Below are positions 42,232 through 52,472 of a stretch of DNA of 64,000 nucleotides, one piece after another. Position numbers and translations under genes: made by a program. A model generated the notes under the pieces. It did no database searches and was not told where the DNA came from. It saw only the letters and a program-made list of their open reading frames with translations. The stretch covers positions 930,001 to 994,000 of the forward strand of contig JAXGYA010000001.1 of NCBI GenBank assembly GCA_040772505.1. Reading direction: 5' to 3'. Position 1 is the first letter of the stretch. Each line of letters starts with the position of its first letter. The stretch comes from Mariniphaga sp040772505 (GTDB lineage: Bacteria > Bacteroidota > Bacteroidia > Bacteroidales > Prolixibacteraceae).

Positions 42232-43509
42232 CTATTTTTCAGAACCCGGGTTTTCTTTAACCATTTTCAGCGCCTCTTTAATAAATATTTCTCCCGTCAT
42301 TTCGCCTAATGATGTGCGGCTGATGTATCTGTACCTTTCAAAACTGTCGAAATCGGTTTTTGTCATAATGTATCCTATGGCATCGTTGGTGAGGCCAAAA
42401 AGAAACGGTTGCCGGGTGTTCATTTTCCGTTTCAGATAAAAACCGATATTAGGTAACGCTTCTCCGGGAATGGTGAGCACCTGTGTTTTCCCGATGTTCA
42501 TCAGATTCATCCGGGTGGTGAAAGAGCTGAAGTCATCTTTGACAGATGCCTGACTCAATATGGGTGAATATTTGATAGCCTGCTGCATCATCTCCGACTC
42601 AATTGGAAATTCAACAATTTTTGAAGCACAGAAAAGCTCAGGATTGTTCTGAACCGGTGCCGGTTCAATGATGCGCAAAGCTTCATCAGCCATCAGGTAC
42701 CCGATGCGGATACATTCATCCCAGTCGTTTGCTTCCGTATTGTTTTCGCGGCGGTTGTCGGCAGTGACCATGCCGCCCTGGGCGCTGTTCATGAAAATTG
42801 CCATTCCGCCTGCTTTTGATTCAATCCGTTCATAAAGAGGACCGCACAAATCGGGACTGATCAACCTGCGTTTGGTGCCTAAAATTTCGGGATGGGTAGC
42901 GTAGTTTACCAGCGTTGCAATAGTTTTTCCTTTGCTTTTGCCTTCAGATGCAATGAATTGCATCACACCACACCGCGGGTCGTAAAGCTGCGGTGCATAA
43001 TAGTTATAGGCAATTTTTCCTTTAGCTTCACCCACTGCGGATTTGAGTACAGCCGGCTCCAGATTTGAAGCCGCTTCGCTTACGGCATCTGCAATCTGTT
43101 TTACACACCAGTCAAGATATTCAAGATCTGCACTTACCTTTCCGTTTTCATCAGGAAAAGCATAAGCATCCGGTGCGCTGTGGGTATGTGTGACACTAAT
43201 GAGTATGTTTTCGGCAGGAATTTCTTTGATTAATGCTCTGGAGCGATCTCCCAGAACAGATGGCCAGCCCAGATTGTCAATACTCACAATGGCAACGCGT
43301 GTTTCTCCTTTTTCTAACACCAATGCCCTTGCAAAGAGGTCGCCCTGAAATCCTGTGGGAAGCTCCGGCGTTCCCATTCCACCGGAAATGGGAATAAGTT
43401 TACCGGGAGTGATCTTTCGCAGAGCAGCGCCGGCTCTGAAAGTTTGTGCTGACGATTCATAACTTGAAACAAAGAGCAGAAAAAAGACGAAAATGAAAAT
43501 TTTTTTCAT
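42232..43509 (-). CDS. Neutral ceramidase-like exported protein (N-terminal domain only), 1
   Basis: 425 residues with a signal peptide ending SSAQ. RAGAALRKITP, VSIDNLG and VTHTHSAPDA are the N-terminal blocks of the neutral/alkaline ceramidase family (PF04734), with the zinc-type THTHS motif. True neutral ceramidases are about 650-700 residues with a C-terminal Ig-like domain, absent here. The family nucleophile in the GDVSP block is replaced by an NSAQGGMVTAD sequence, so amidase activity is doubtful. It is the last gene of a leftward group with a PHP gene and a second ceramidase-like gene. Substrate unknown. Confidence 0.78.
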   Translation of the reverse strand: MKKIFIFVFFLLFVSSYESSAQTFRAGAALRKITPGKLIPISGGMGTPELPTGFQGDLFARALVLEKGETRVAIVSIDNLGWPSVLGDRSRALIKEIPAENILISVTHTHSAPDAYAFPDENGKVSADLEYLDWCVKQIADAVSEAASNLEPAVLKSAVGEAKGKIAYNYYAPQLYDPRCGVMQFIASEGKSKGKTIATLVNYATHPEILGTKRRLISPDLCGPLYERIESKAGGMAIFMNSAQGGMVTADNRRENNTEANDWDECIRIGYLMADEALRIIEPAPVQNNPELFCASKIVEFPIESEMMQQAIKYSPILSQASVKDDFSSFTTRMNLMNIGKTQVLTIPGEALPNIGFYLKRKMNTRQPFLFGLTNDAIGYIMTKTDFDSFERYRYISRTSLGEMTGEIFIKEALKMVKENPGSEK

Positions 43510-43526
43510 CTGACGAAAAATTAAGG

Positions 43527-44843
43527 TTAATAAATATAAATCGGATTGGTGTATAACCAGGGAATTCGCTTGTTATTCAGACTGATGTGTATCTCAATAC
43601 GGTAGTTCCCTTTTTCGATGGGTTTATCCCAGAGATACGTGTAGCTCTCTTTTGAAGACTTATCAATTATTTTTCCGTTGCGAATCAGTCTGAACTGCCC
43701 GGCTAGCGGTGAGATGGCATGAAGTGAAACTGCCTGTTCAATGTGCACCGAGTCGCCCAATATTCCGCTGGTTTTGGCTGTGGCATTCTGCGCCCAATAG
43801 AAAAATCCCTTAGCGTCTCCCAAACTTTTAAAGGCAGTGTAGAGATGCCCCTCTTTAATGTGTTCCGTAATTGAAGAAAGAGATAAAGAATCGGCAAAAA
43901 CATAGTTTGTACTGTAGTTGAACCCTTCCTCGTAGGTGTCAATCATAAATTTGAAAACCCATCCGCTTGCATCGGGTTCGCTGAAAAGCCAGCGATTCCA
44001 GAAATTAACGCTTACAGTATCAAAAGGTTTGGCATTTGGACCCATCCACTGAATTCTCCCGTCATCCAGTTTACGTGCGCGAATATTCATGTTCTCATGG
44101 GTGTCGGCAGCGGTATATCCAAAAATTTTTCTTCGGCTGTTGAGTGAATCCCAAAGAGCCAAAATCTCGGTTTGCTCATCGAAAACTTCGCGCAGCGCCC
44201 AGCGGCGGTATTTTTTTCCGTTCACAACAAAATTTGCAATATGCGGAGCTAAGCTTTTTTCATCTTTGATGTCGGTATGAATGTTATAAATCTCAAATCC
44301 CTGGTAGTAGGGGTTGTCCCAGTTGTGTGACTCTTCGGTGTGCAGATATACCACCAATCCTCCGGCAGAAACTACATTTTTGATCAGCGTGTCGATATCG
44401 GTTTTCCAGTCAATTATTGCCGAATCGAGCGGCCAGACACCCAATTTTCCTCTTTCGCTGCCCGGCTGAATAAGCACCCCGTCGTAAAAACCGTTGTATC
44501 CGCGCGGAAAAGTGTCCTGACTTGAACGGGGATGATCGGTCAGGAAAATGAAATCAATACCGTTGTGTTTTGCTGCGGGAATGATTTCATTCAGAGTGCC
44601 TTCACTGTCGTGCGACCAGTAGCTGTGTGAATGGATTATACCGCGGTAAAGATTTAGCCCGGTGAGCAAAGGCTGTTCTATGCGCAGGCTGTTAAATTCC
44701 GAAACGGCTTTGTCCATTCGGGGATAAGTCACCAGATTCCGCCATATCGGAGCCGCGAAAAACAGAATAAAAACAACAATGAGAATGAATAGAATAAACC
44801 GAAGGAGATATTTTAATATTGTTTTGAGTGTTCTGAAGTTCAT
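43527..44843 (-). CDS. Membrane-anchored PHP-type phosphoesterase-like protein
   Basis: 438 residues from the ATG at 44843 (MNFRTLKTILKY). A strong hydrophobic helix lies at about 12-35. The following IIHSHSYWSHDSEGTLNEI, with FIFLTDH 25 residues on, is the start of a PHP (polymerase and histidinol phosphatase) metal-binding fold. The C-terminal 100 residues may be a beta-sandwich. PHP proteins hydrolyse phosphoesters; the target here is unknown. It lies 17 bases from one ceramidase-like gene and 11 from another, so all three form one unit. Confidence 0.72.
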   Translation of the reverse strand: MNFRTLKTILKYLLRFILFILIVVFILFFAAPIWRNLVTYPRMDKAVSEFNSLRIEQPLLTGLNLYRGIIHSHSYWSHDSEGTLNEIIPAAKHNGIDFIFLTDHPRSSQDTFPRGYNGFYDGVLIQPGSERGKLGVWPLDSAIIDWKTDIDTLIKNVVSAGGLVVYLHTEESHNWDNPYYQGFEIYNIHTDIKDEKSLAPHIANFVVNGKKYRRWALREVFDEQTEILALWDSLNSRRKIFGYTAADTHENMNIRARKLDDGRIQWMGPNAKPFDTVSVNFWNRWLFSEPDASGWVFKFMIDTYEEGFNYSTNYVFADSLSLSSITEHIKEGHLYTAFKSLGDAKGFFYWAQNATAKTSGILGDSVHIEQAVSLHAISPLAGQFRLIRNGKIIDKSSKESYTYLWDKPIEKGNYRIEIHISLNNKRIPWLYTNPIYIY

Positions 44844-44854
44844 TGTATTAAAAA

Positions 44855-46246
44855 TTAATTTGTAGTAACAATTTCTGATAGCCGCCGGATTAGATCGAAT
44901 GAATAATCTCCCATATTGGGGCCAAACCATCCCATGACCCGGGATTCGTATTTGTCCATGTAAAAATAGCGCCCGGGAATGATGTAGCCTAAATATTTGC
45001 CATTAAAACTGGTGATGTTGGCATCAAAACCTTTTACTTTGAGTTCATTTTTAATTTGAACGGCATATTCGCCGCTGAAATCAGCCGGGGTAGATATCCA
45101 GACCATATTTCCAATCCTCACTGCCTGGAGGTAGCCGCTACCGGTATAGGGCATAAGTTTATTGCTTATAAAACCGGAAAGGTTGCGCCTTGTTGTGAGC
45201 CTGATTTGAAATTTGGGTAATGATATTTCCAGAGAAACCAGTGCAAAGGATATTGTTTTTTCTGTCTCTGTTCCGCTGAGTTTGATAAGCACGCTGTCAG
45301 CGAGAGATTCGCCAATATTTTTTGCTTTTTCAAACCCTGTTGCTTCTCCTGCCGGACTCTGGCTACCCATGGAACCCGCAAGAAACATTGCAAAGTCCAC
45401 TGAGTCTTTCATCTTTCGTGCCCAGTATCCGGGATATTCGGCACTGATTTCCATGTTTTCACTCCCTAAAATGGTAGGATGAGCAGAAAAAGAGCCGATG
45501 ATTCCCGCTTTTCCCTCCTTTTGTTTCAGAAATATATAGCTGAAATCGTCATTTTTTGTTCCCAGTTTGCCGATTAGCCGGTTGCGGGTGAATTGTCCCG
45601 CATCAAAGTTTCCGGTGGCGATTTCTGCCCGTTTTAAGTCGCCTGCGGCTTTCAGTATGACTTCAGCTGTTTTCAGTCCAAGCCATTTTTGAAGATTTTC
45701 ATTTTCTTTGCCGGCAAACTGCCTGGCAATAAATCCGTAGCCCCACGCACCTAAACTGGAATGCGTATGGGTTGCGGAAAAAAATAGCTGACTGCGGCTG
45801 ATTTCGTTAGCCGAAAGAACTTCCATGGCATATTCGACAATATTTGGCGGCATAATCAGCAGGTCGGCACTCACGAAAAACAGAGTTTGATTACCCGTTT
45901 TCAGCGCCGCAGCTTTAATAAAAATGCTGTCGTGGACACCTGTTGCAGGTTCACCTTTGCGCCCGCCATAGCCGGCTAACGGAAGTTGTTTAAACTTTCC
46001 CTCGCTATAATTGTCTTCGGGCTGATTGAGCAGAGGAGTGATGCTAACCGTAGCAAAACCGGCGTAGAGCGAATCATGAATGAGAGTATGCCGGCTTTTC
46101 AAACTGTCAATCCCGGAAAGGCTTTTTTCAAAATAAGCGCTTTCAAAATAGGGGTTATGGTCTGTCGGTTTTGTAAACAGAAAATAGATCAGTGAGAAAA
46201 ATATCACAAAAAATGCGGTGACTTTTCCGGCTCGTTTCATTTTCAA
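44855..46246 (-). CDS. Neutral ceramidase-like protein, membrane-anchored, 2
   Basis: 463 residues. A hydrophobic N-terminal segment (about 8-25) suggests a membrane anchor or uncleaved signal. AGFATVSITP, PLAGYG and SATHTHSSLGAWGYG match the ceramidase-family N-terminal domain, and AGSMGSQSPAG keeps a Ser-Pro pair as in the nucleophile region of true ceramidases. It is more conserved than its relative at 42232-43509, but still lacks the C-terminal domain. Its start is 74 bases downstream of susD, beyond an intrinsic terminator, so it needs its own promoter or read-through. Confidence 0.78.
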   Translation of the reverse strand: MKMKRAGKVTAFFVIFFSLIYFLFTKPTDHNPYFESAYFEKSLSGIDSLKSRHTLIHDSLYAGFATVSITPLLNQPEDNYSEGKFKQLPLAGYGGRKGEPATGVHDSIFIKAAALKTGNQTLFFVSADLLIMPPNIVEYAMEVLSANEISRSQLFFSATHTHSSLGAWGYGFIARQFAGKENENLQKWLGLKTAEVILKAAGDLKRAEIATGNFDAGQFTRNRLIGKLGTKNDDFSYIFLKQKEGKAGIIGSFSAHPTILGSENMEISAEYPGYWARKMKDSVDFAMFLAGSMGSQSPAGEATGFEKAKNIGESLADSVLIKLSGTETEKTISFALVSLEISLPKFQIRLTTRRNLSGFISNKLMPYTGSGYLQAVRIGNMVWISTPADFSGEYAVQIKNELKVKGFDANITSFNGKYLGYIIPGRYFYMDKYESRVMGWFGPNMGDYSFDLIRRLSEIVTTN

Positions 46247-46270
46247 TTATCGTTTTAAAAAAAAATTAAA

Positions 46271-46300
46271 AAAGCAGGCAAAATTTCCTTTGCCTGCTTT
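46271..46300 (-). terminator. Intrinsic terminator of the susCD unit
   Basis: Arms 46271-46282 (AAAGCAGGCAAA) and 46289-46300 are exact reverse complements with a 6-base loop. Read on the minus strand the hairpin is 20 bases past the susD stop and is followed by a T-rich tail. This is a textbook rho-independent terminator. Confidence 0.85.
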
Positions 46301-46320
46301 TAAGTCTATATTTAAGTAAC

Positions 46321-47973
46321 TTAATAGGGCTTATTTGTTCCCTGCAGCACCCATATTTTTGACCAGGCGCTGTTTTTTGTTTCATCAATTCCGCGATAAG
46401 ATGTGTCTTCCAGTCTTTCAATAGCTGCTTTTGCGTTCACTTCATTTTTAGCTATCTCATTATCTGCATGATAATACCATCTGATGGGCAGAACTTTCCT
46501 TTTTGCAAGGGGACCGGTTTTTAAATCCGGCAGTCCGGTTCTTCTCCAGTCAAACCATGCCTCTTGTGTGGCTGTCCAACTGGCAATCCATTTTTGCTCT
46601 ATGATGCTTTCCACTCCGTTGTATGGTACGTTTGCGATATAGCTGTCAAACATGTCGCCCACACCCCATGCATTGAGGGATTCCCTGATACCGGAAGCAT
46701 AATATTCGGCGGGGTTTCCGCCAATCATATTGCGTTCGGCTGCTTCTGCAAGAATCTGATTCACCTCTGCTGCTGACATCAGTCGCATTAAAACCAGCGG
46801 ATCAGCGGTTTTCTTATACCGGTCGTTTAAGTGTGAAACATATGGATTCACAGTTCCCTGAGCAGGATTTGCTTCATTCATATTGGCAATCTGCACCCTC
46901 GAATGGGAAATAGGCACACCAACGTAGTCGCCAAACTGAACTTCCATTGAATTATTATCCTCAAAACTATCAACTTTATCCTGAGATACTTCCCGTTTCC
47001 CATCTACAATCTGGTCAACGTTTGTGCCACCTACAAGAGTCAGGGGATATTGTGCCTTGTTTGCCCAAAGCGGAAGTCGCGGGTCATTGTAGTCTAACAT
47101 TACATCAACAAGAGTTCTGGCCATTTTCACACGCATATATGCTCCGTCGGGTGAAATGTCATAAACTGTGTTCAAGCCATTTGAAGTTCCTGCGGAAGTT
47201 CCGATAAAACTGATATTGGCATCATCGGCAGCCGATGTTATTATCGGGTATTTGCCCGGGTCTCCTGCAATTCTGGCAATCCCGTTTTTTGCAGTTTCAG
47301 GCTCTTTTGCCTGAAGTCTCATATAGTACCTCAGCGCCAATGAATTTGCAAATTTTTGCCATTTTGCCGGATTTCCGCTGTAGAGCACATCTTGTTTTGG
47401 CACAACGTTTTTATACTCTGCCGCACTTTTTGAAAGCAGCATATTTGCGGTGTCCAAATCTGCAAGAATTCCCATATAGATATCTTTCTGGGGGTCAAAG
47501 ACAGGTTTGTAAAAATCGGGACCTTTTTTAACCTTTAGCGCTTCTTTATAAGGGGCATCTCCCCAAATATCGGTAATCAAACCAAAAGTGTATGCCCGGA
47601 TGATTCTTGCAACGCCTTCGTGAAATTCATACTTATTATGAATGGCTTTTTTGATGAATTCATCGTTATTGATTAATAGGCTGTAATAACCATTCCAGCT
47701 GTGGGAAAGAACGGTCCAGTCATAATTGTTATAACCTCCGAACCATCCGGTTTTCTGGGTATGCTGCATGATGCCGGAGATGTCTCCGAAACCAATGCCG
47801 TAAACTGTTTGTCCCAAACTGACTGTAACAGTTGACATTAAAAAATTGAGATCGGCTACTTCCGGATCTACTGCATTTGGGTTGATATTCAGTTCGTCAA
47901 GGTCTTTGCATGAAATCACAAAACCAAATACCAGCGCCAGTGCTATGCTAATTTTATTTTTAATTTTATACAT
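46321..47973 (-). CDS. SusD/RagB-family nutrient-binding lipoprotein (SusD-like_2 type)
   Basis: 550 residues; lipobox VISC with Cys 22, followed by the acidic KDLDE that acts as a surface-export signal in this phylum. The body matches the SusD-like_2 branch: INPNAVDPEVADLNFLMS near the start, TPR-like helices (FGLITDIWGDAPY.EAL), EILADLD and a C-terminal EQKWIASW..Q.AWFDWRRTG. It caps the SusC barrel and feeds it substrate. Nineteen bases downstream of susC and ahead of a strong terminator. Ligand unknown. Confidence 0.92.
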   Translation of the reverse strand: MYKIKNKISIALALVFGFVISCKDLDELNINPNAVDPEVADLNFLMSTVTVSLGQTVYGIGFGDISGIMQHTQKTGWFGGYNNYDWTVLSHSWNGYYSLLINNDEFIKKAIHNKYEFHEGVARIIRAYTFGLITDIWGDAPYKEALKVKKGPDFYKPVFDPQKDIYMGILADLDTANMLLSKSAAEYKNVVPKQDVLYSGNPAKWQKFANSLALRYYMRLQAKEPETAKNGIARIAGDPGKYPIITSAADDANISFIGTSAGTSNGLNTVYDISPDGAYMRVKMARTLVDVMLDYNDPRLPLWANKAQYPLTLVGGTNVDQIVDGKREVSQDKVDSFEDNNSMEVQFGDYVGVPISHSRVQIANMNEANPAQGTVNPYVSHLNDRYKKTADPLVLMRLMSAAEVNQILAEAAERNMIGGNPAEYYASGIRESLNAWGVGDMFDSYIANVPYNGVESIIEQKWIASWTATQEAWFDWRRTGLPDLKTGPLAKRKVLPIRWYYHADNEIAKNEVNAKAAIERLEDTSYRGIDETKNSAWSKIWVLQGTNKPY

Positions 47974-47991
47974 GATATCTGTTTTTATCGG

Positions 47992-50900
47992 TTAAAAGGA
48001 AAAACTTAATTTGAATCCAAACGGTATAACCCAGGGTTCAGCATTATAGCGTTCAACTCCATGCTTGAAACTTCCGCCTGCTACCGATTGATAAGCTCTT
48101 TCAGGGTCAACACCCATGCCCGGATTCTTTGTCCAGAGCATAATGTTGCGGCTGTAAACAGAGAGATTCACATCCTGTATTCCCCAGTTTTGGGTAATTT
48201 TGCGGGGCACCTGATAGTTCAGTGCAATTTCCCGCAATTTGATATAATCGGCATCAAAAAGGTTGGCTTCTCCTAAATCCCAGGGGTAGCTCATCACATA
48301 AGGACGAAATTCAGTTCCCTCATCACCGAGGTTTTCTTTGATGAGAATAAAATTGCCGTCGGCATCATATTCTCCATATACACCGGGTGCAAAAACCCCG
48401 TCATTAGTACCAATTCCTGTGAAGAAGTCGTTGTAAAATCCGCCAAACTCTTTGGTTGGTCCGCCAATTGGACGAGGATTGTCTGAATAGATAAATCTGT
48501 CTGCGTTGGCAAGAACCCAATCACTGAGCGCTTTGCTTGGCACTTCACCCATCCCTTCCGGGGGAACAATCATTTCATTTAACCAGGTATTGGATACAAC
48601 TCCTTCGGTCAGGTATCTCCATGTTTGTGAAACGTACTGTCCTCCGGACCTCCAGTCAAAAGTCATACTCAGCCTGAAATTTTTATAGGATAATGCGGTC
48701 TGAAGCCCCATGATGAAGTCAGGATTATAGTTTCCAACCAGCGAATAATTATCTTCTGCTTCCCACTCGGCATCTTCACTGCCCAAAGGTAGCAGCGGAT
48801 AATTATAATACTTTGATTTCGTGTCAGTTACCCTGCGGATTTTCCGTGTATAAAGGTTGCCTAACAATCCATCCTGTCCTTCTGATTCATTTTTAATATA
48901 AGTCATGTTTTTAACTCTGGCTTCATTCCAGTGTTCAAGAAATTCAACACCTTCGGTGAGTTCCATCAACCAGGTTTTATTGGTTGAAAAGTTGAGATTC
49001 AGATCCCATGTCCAGTCGCCGGTTTTAACTGGCGTCACTCCCAACATCCATTCCCATCCTTTGCTGGTGAGCAATCCGGCATTTATATTAACACCTGATG
49101 CGCCTGAAGAACCTGCAAGCGGTGCAAAGAAAATCTGATTTCGGTTTTCTTCCACATAATAGGTTCCCTCAAACCGGAGCCGGTTGTTCAATGCACGTAT
49201 ATCCAGACCCAATTCATAGGATGTTGCTTCTTCCGGCATGAGGTTCGGATTCAGCTCGCTGAAGGGTTTGCTCAAACGAATTGCATCACCCCACTGTCCT
49301 GCATTTCCATAAGTTGCATATAAACTGTAGGGGCTGGTGTCGTTACCTACCTGAGCAATTCCGCCTCTGATTTTGAAAAGGTCAATGCTCCTGCCCATGT
49401 CAACCATGTCGTTAATGAGGAAGCTGAGCGAAGCAGACGGGTAGAAATAGGAACGGTTATTTGAAGGCAGTGTACTTGACCAGTCATTTCTTGCAGTTGC
49501 ATCGAAGTAAATCATGTCTTTCCATCCTAAGTTTACCAGCGCATAAACACTGTTGATTGCCCTTTGTGCTCTGGAATTGTAGTATGAAAGTGAGTTGTTC
49601 TCAATATTCTGAATGGTATAGAGATAAGGGACAATTAAACCGGATCCTGCTTGTGCTGAATTGCTCACGGATGACCAGCTGGCATACAGGAGGTTACCTC
49701 CTGTAGAAGCTGTGAGGGAGAAGTCGCCCCAGTTGTTTTTATAAGTAGCCAGCATGTCGGCATTGGTTTCCGTGCTTTCACTGGTGGCAATTCCGTAAGT
49801 TCCGTTATTTGGTTCCTTTGAGTATCCCGGGTCCATTTTGGTTTCTCTAACCAGATCTGACCTGTTCAGTGCATATCGTGCCATGACACTGAATTCGGGA
49901 GTAATTTCCCAGTTTGCCATCACATTCCCGATCAGCCGGTTGCGATTAAAGCTGTTGTTAATACCATAAGCCAGATAGTATGGGTTTTCAAATTCACCAC
50001 CAATGGTTTTCACTTCGTTAGCACCCAGTTTATAATCCTTTAAGGTCAGGATATCCACGCTGGGAGGAGTCCATGCTGCCCATTGCAACGGATTGGTTCC
50101 GCGTTCCTGAGTGGCAGGGCGGTTATCAGCCCAGTTTTTTGTGTAATTAATATCAGTGCTTACTGTGAATCCTCTCTTTACTTCTGAAGTAGCTGAAAGG
50201 GTAATATTGTTTCGGTTGAGATCGGAGTTTGGAACCAATCCCTTATTCGTCATATTTGACAAACCGAGCCTGTAGTTAACCTTATCGGTATTGCTTGAGA
50301 TAGAAACGCTGTTTGTGGTTGTAAAAGCGTTTTTATTGATGAAATTTTTGTAGTTATCCGGATAAGAAACCAGTTCGGTCGGGATGCGTTGTCCGTTGGC
50401 ATCAAGCGGAGCAAAGGGTTGAACCTGCCAGTATCCTTTATCCAGTTCAGGACCTGCACCAGCAGCTTCTGCCGGGCTAAACGGAGGAATAATTCCGTCT
50501 GCAAAATTATCCGGTGTGTAAGAGCGGGCGCCAAATCCAAAACGGGTTTGAACATCCAGATATCTCGAAGGAATATCAAAAACGGTGTTGGAAACCACTT
50601 CAATTCTCATCCCTTCTTTACGCGATGCTTTTTTAGTGGTAATTAGAACCACACCATTACCTGCACGTGTTCCGTATAGAGCAGCTGCACTGGGACCCTT
50701 CAGAATGGAGATACTTTCAATGCTTTCGGGGTCTATATCTGAAATTGCGCTACCGTAGTCAACGCGGTTGTCTCTTCCAAAACCCCCCACGTTACCCACA
50801 CCGCTGGTCATTGGTACGCCGTCAACCACATATAGCGGCTGATTGTCGGTGCTCAGTGAAGTGGCTCCGCGAATAATCATACTGACCGAAGATCCGGCCC

Positions 50901-51426
50901 CACCGGTAGAGTTGATGGTTACCCCGGTAACTTTACCCGCCATGGAGGTCAGCAGGTTTTCGTTTACAACTTTTGAAAGTTCCTCGGAACTAACTTTACC
51001 GACCGAATATCCGAGAGATTTCTCTTCACGCCTGATACCTAATGCGGTAACAACAACTTCTTCTAACGCTTCAATGCTCTCTTCCATCACAACATTGATG
51101 GTGTTTCTTCCCTGAACAGGAATTTCCTGAGTGCTGAAGCCGATAAAAGAGAAAACAAGCGTGGCATCGGGAGCCACATTGATACTGTAGTTTCCATCCA
51201 TGTTGGTTACTGTTCCCACAGATGTCCCCTTAACTACAATACTGACGCCCGGTAGTCCAAGTCCGTCAGCAGCAGAAGTAACCGTTCCCGAAATCGTGAC
51301 AGATGCCTGTTCAACAGGATTGATGCCTGCCTGAATATCAGAAAAGCCAAATAGCAAAAAGGCTAAAGCTAAGAAAAAGGTACTCAAGCCTTTGCCTCTG
51401 TTTTTTTGTGAGTTCTTAATTTTCAT
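47992..51426 (-). CDS. SusC/RagA-family TonB-linked outer-membrane protein
   Basis: 1144 residues, the usual SusC length. A signal region (MKIKNSQKNRGKGLSTFFLA) precedes a carboxypeptidase-regulatory-like domain (about 45-115, ISGTVTSAADGLGLPGVSI), the SusC linker EEVVVTALGI, and the plug with IRGATSLSTDNQPLYVVDGV. The rest is the 22-strand barrel ending WVIPFGFKLSFSF. With the following SusD it imports a ligand using TonB energy. Adjacent genes suggest a substrate degraded by an alpha/beta hydrolase, not a classical glycan. Confidence 0.95.
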   Translation of the reverse strand: MKIKNSQKNRGKGLSTFFLALAFLLFGFSDIQAGINPVEQASVTISGTVTSAADGLGLPGVSIVVKGTSVGTVTNMDGNYSINVAPDATLVFSFIGFSTQEIPVQGRNTINVVMEESIEALEEVVVTALGIRREEKSLGYSVGKVSSEELSKVVNENLLTSMAGKVTGVTINSTGGAGSSVSMIIRGATSLSTDNQPLYVVDGVPMTSGVGNVGGFGRDNRVDYGSAISDIDPESIESISILKGPSAAALYGTRAGNGVVLITTKKASRKEGMRIEVVSNTVFDIPSRYLDVQTRFGFGARSYTPDNFADGIIPPFSPAEAAGAGPELDKGYWQVQPFAPLDANGQRIPTELVSYPDNYKNFINKNAFTTTNSVSISSNTDKVNYRLGLSNMTNKGLVPNSDLNRNNITLSATSEVKRGFTVSTDINYTKNWADNRPATQERGTNPLQWAAWTPPSVDILTLKDYKLGANEVKTIGGEFENPYYLAYGINNSFNRNRLIGNVMANWEITPEFSVMARYALNRSDLVRETKMDPGYSKEPNNGTYGIATSESTETNADMLATYKNNWGDFSLTASTGGNLLYASWSSVSNSAQAGSGLIVPYLYTIQNIENNSLSYYNSRAQRAINSVYALVNLGWKDMIYFDATARNDWSSTLPSNNRSYFYPSASLSFLINDMVDMGRSIDLFKIRGGIAQVGNDTSPYSLYATYGNAGQWGDAIRLSKPFSELNPNLMPEEATSYELGLDIRALNNRLRFEGTYYVEENRNQIFFAPLAGSSGASGVNINAGLLTSKGWEWMLGVTPVKTGDWTWDLNLNFSTNKTWLMELTEGVEFLEHWNEARVKNMTYIKNESEGQDGLLGNLYTRKIRRVTDTKSKYYNYPLLPLGSEDAEWEAEDNYSLVGNYNPDFIMGLQTALSYKNFRLSMTFDWRSGGQYVSQTWRYLTEGVVSNTWLNEMIVPPEGMGEVPSKALSDWVLANADRFIYSDNPRPIGGPTKEFGGFYNDFFTGIGTNDGVFAPGVYGEYDADGNFILIKENLGDEGTEFRPYVMSYPWDLGEANLFDADYIKLREIALNYQVPRKITQNWGIQDVNLSVYSRNIMLWTKNPGMGVDPERAYQSVAGGSFKHGVERYNAEPWVIPFGFKLSFSF

Positions 51427-51449
51427 ATTATTATATTATTTAGTTAGTT

Positions 51450-52382
51450 TTACTTTACTACCTCAAAACTCAGAATAAGCGCATGTGTATTTACACCAAT
51501 TGCCTTATCGGAAGCAGCCATAAACATTACCAATTGCATTCTTGTGTCTGTAATAGTTCTCAGAACAACTTTACTTTGAAAATCTCTGAATCCGATAAAC
51601 TCAGTACCTGAGAAATCGAGTGTCATTGTATTAGGGAAAGATACACCACCATATACTGACGGAACAACATAATCTTCTTTTTCAACAAAGGTAAAGGTGG
51701 CATTAGCTTCAGGTGTATATTTTGCAATGCATAAGCCAAAGTCTTTGCCATTCATGTTGATTATATCTTTTCCATTATTGAGGACTATTTGATATACCAG
51801 TCCGCCAAAAGCTGCGCCATCTTCTTTCACGTCATGTTTGTATGAACCGTCAAAAAAGAAGGTGTATTCGTCTTTGTAAACATCGGGCATTCCAATTTGC
51901 CCAAATGCTCCGTCGGGAAGAGGAGTAAGTTTGGGGTCTGCTGTTGTTAGATTTGCATCGGCATTGGCTAAATAATCACCTAATGTACCGTGCGCCGATG
52001 AAAGCTTCCATGTTTTGCCTTTTGTAGCTGTCGATCCACCCGTGAGCAATACATAAGGCGTTACTGCAACCGCAATTGTAATTGTTTCAGTTACTGAATT
52101 TCCCTGGCTGTCTTTGGCTGTTAAAACGACATCATAATAACCGCCGTCTTTATACACATGTACCGGTTCTTTGTCGGTACTTGTATTTCCGTCGCCAAAA
52201 TCCCATTCCCAGCTCACCGCACTATGGGTTAGTGCAACAAAAGCTGCCTGCTTCCCGTCAATGCTGTTGTGTATGACAGCAGAAAGCGGAAATTCGGGCC
52301 GCGTTTCCTCATCTGCACATGATGGCAAAAGCAATACCACCAGCGAGAGAATAAATGTTAAAAAAATCAACTTCTTTTTCAT
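51450..52382 (-). CDS. PKD-domain lipoprotein
   Basis: 310 residues; lipobox with Cys 22 (LLLPSC), then ADEET, a probable surface signal. A PKD domain covers about residues 30-110 (VSWEWDFGDGNTSTDKEPVHVY), followed by a 200-residue part with no recognised family. Such proteins often are the third, surface-exposed component of a SusCD system and bind ligand. Here the gene precedes susC by 23 bases, the reverse of the usual susC-susD-lipoprotein order. Confidence 0.82.
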   Translation of the reverse strand: MKKKLIFLTFILSLVVLLLPSCADEETRPEFPLSAVIHNSIDGKQAAFVALTHSAVSWEWDFGDGNTSTDKEPVHVYKDGGYYDVVLTAKDSQGNSVTETITIAVAVTPYVLLTGGSTATKGKTWKLSSAHGTLGDYLANADANLTTADPKLTPLPDGAFGQIGMPDVYKDEYTFFFDGSYKHDVKEDGAAFGGLVYQIVLNNGKDIINMNGKDFGLCIAKYTPEANATFTFVEKEDYVVPSVYGGVSFPNTMTLDFSGTEFIGFRDFQSKVVLRTITDTRMQLVMFMAASDKAIGVNTHALILSFEVVK

Positions 52383-52472
52383 AGAATTTTAAGATTAAAA
52401 GTTACTAAAATAAATTTCACGACAATCTCATTAAAATGTTTTACAAAAAGTTATGTATAAGTTTCAAAGTCG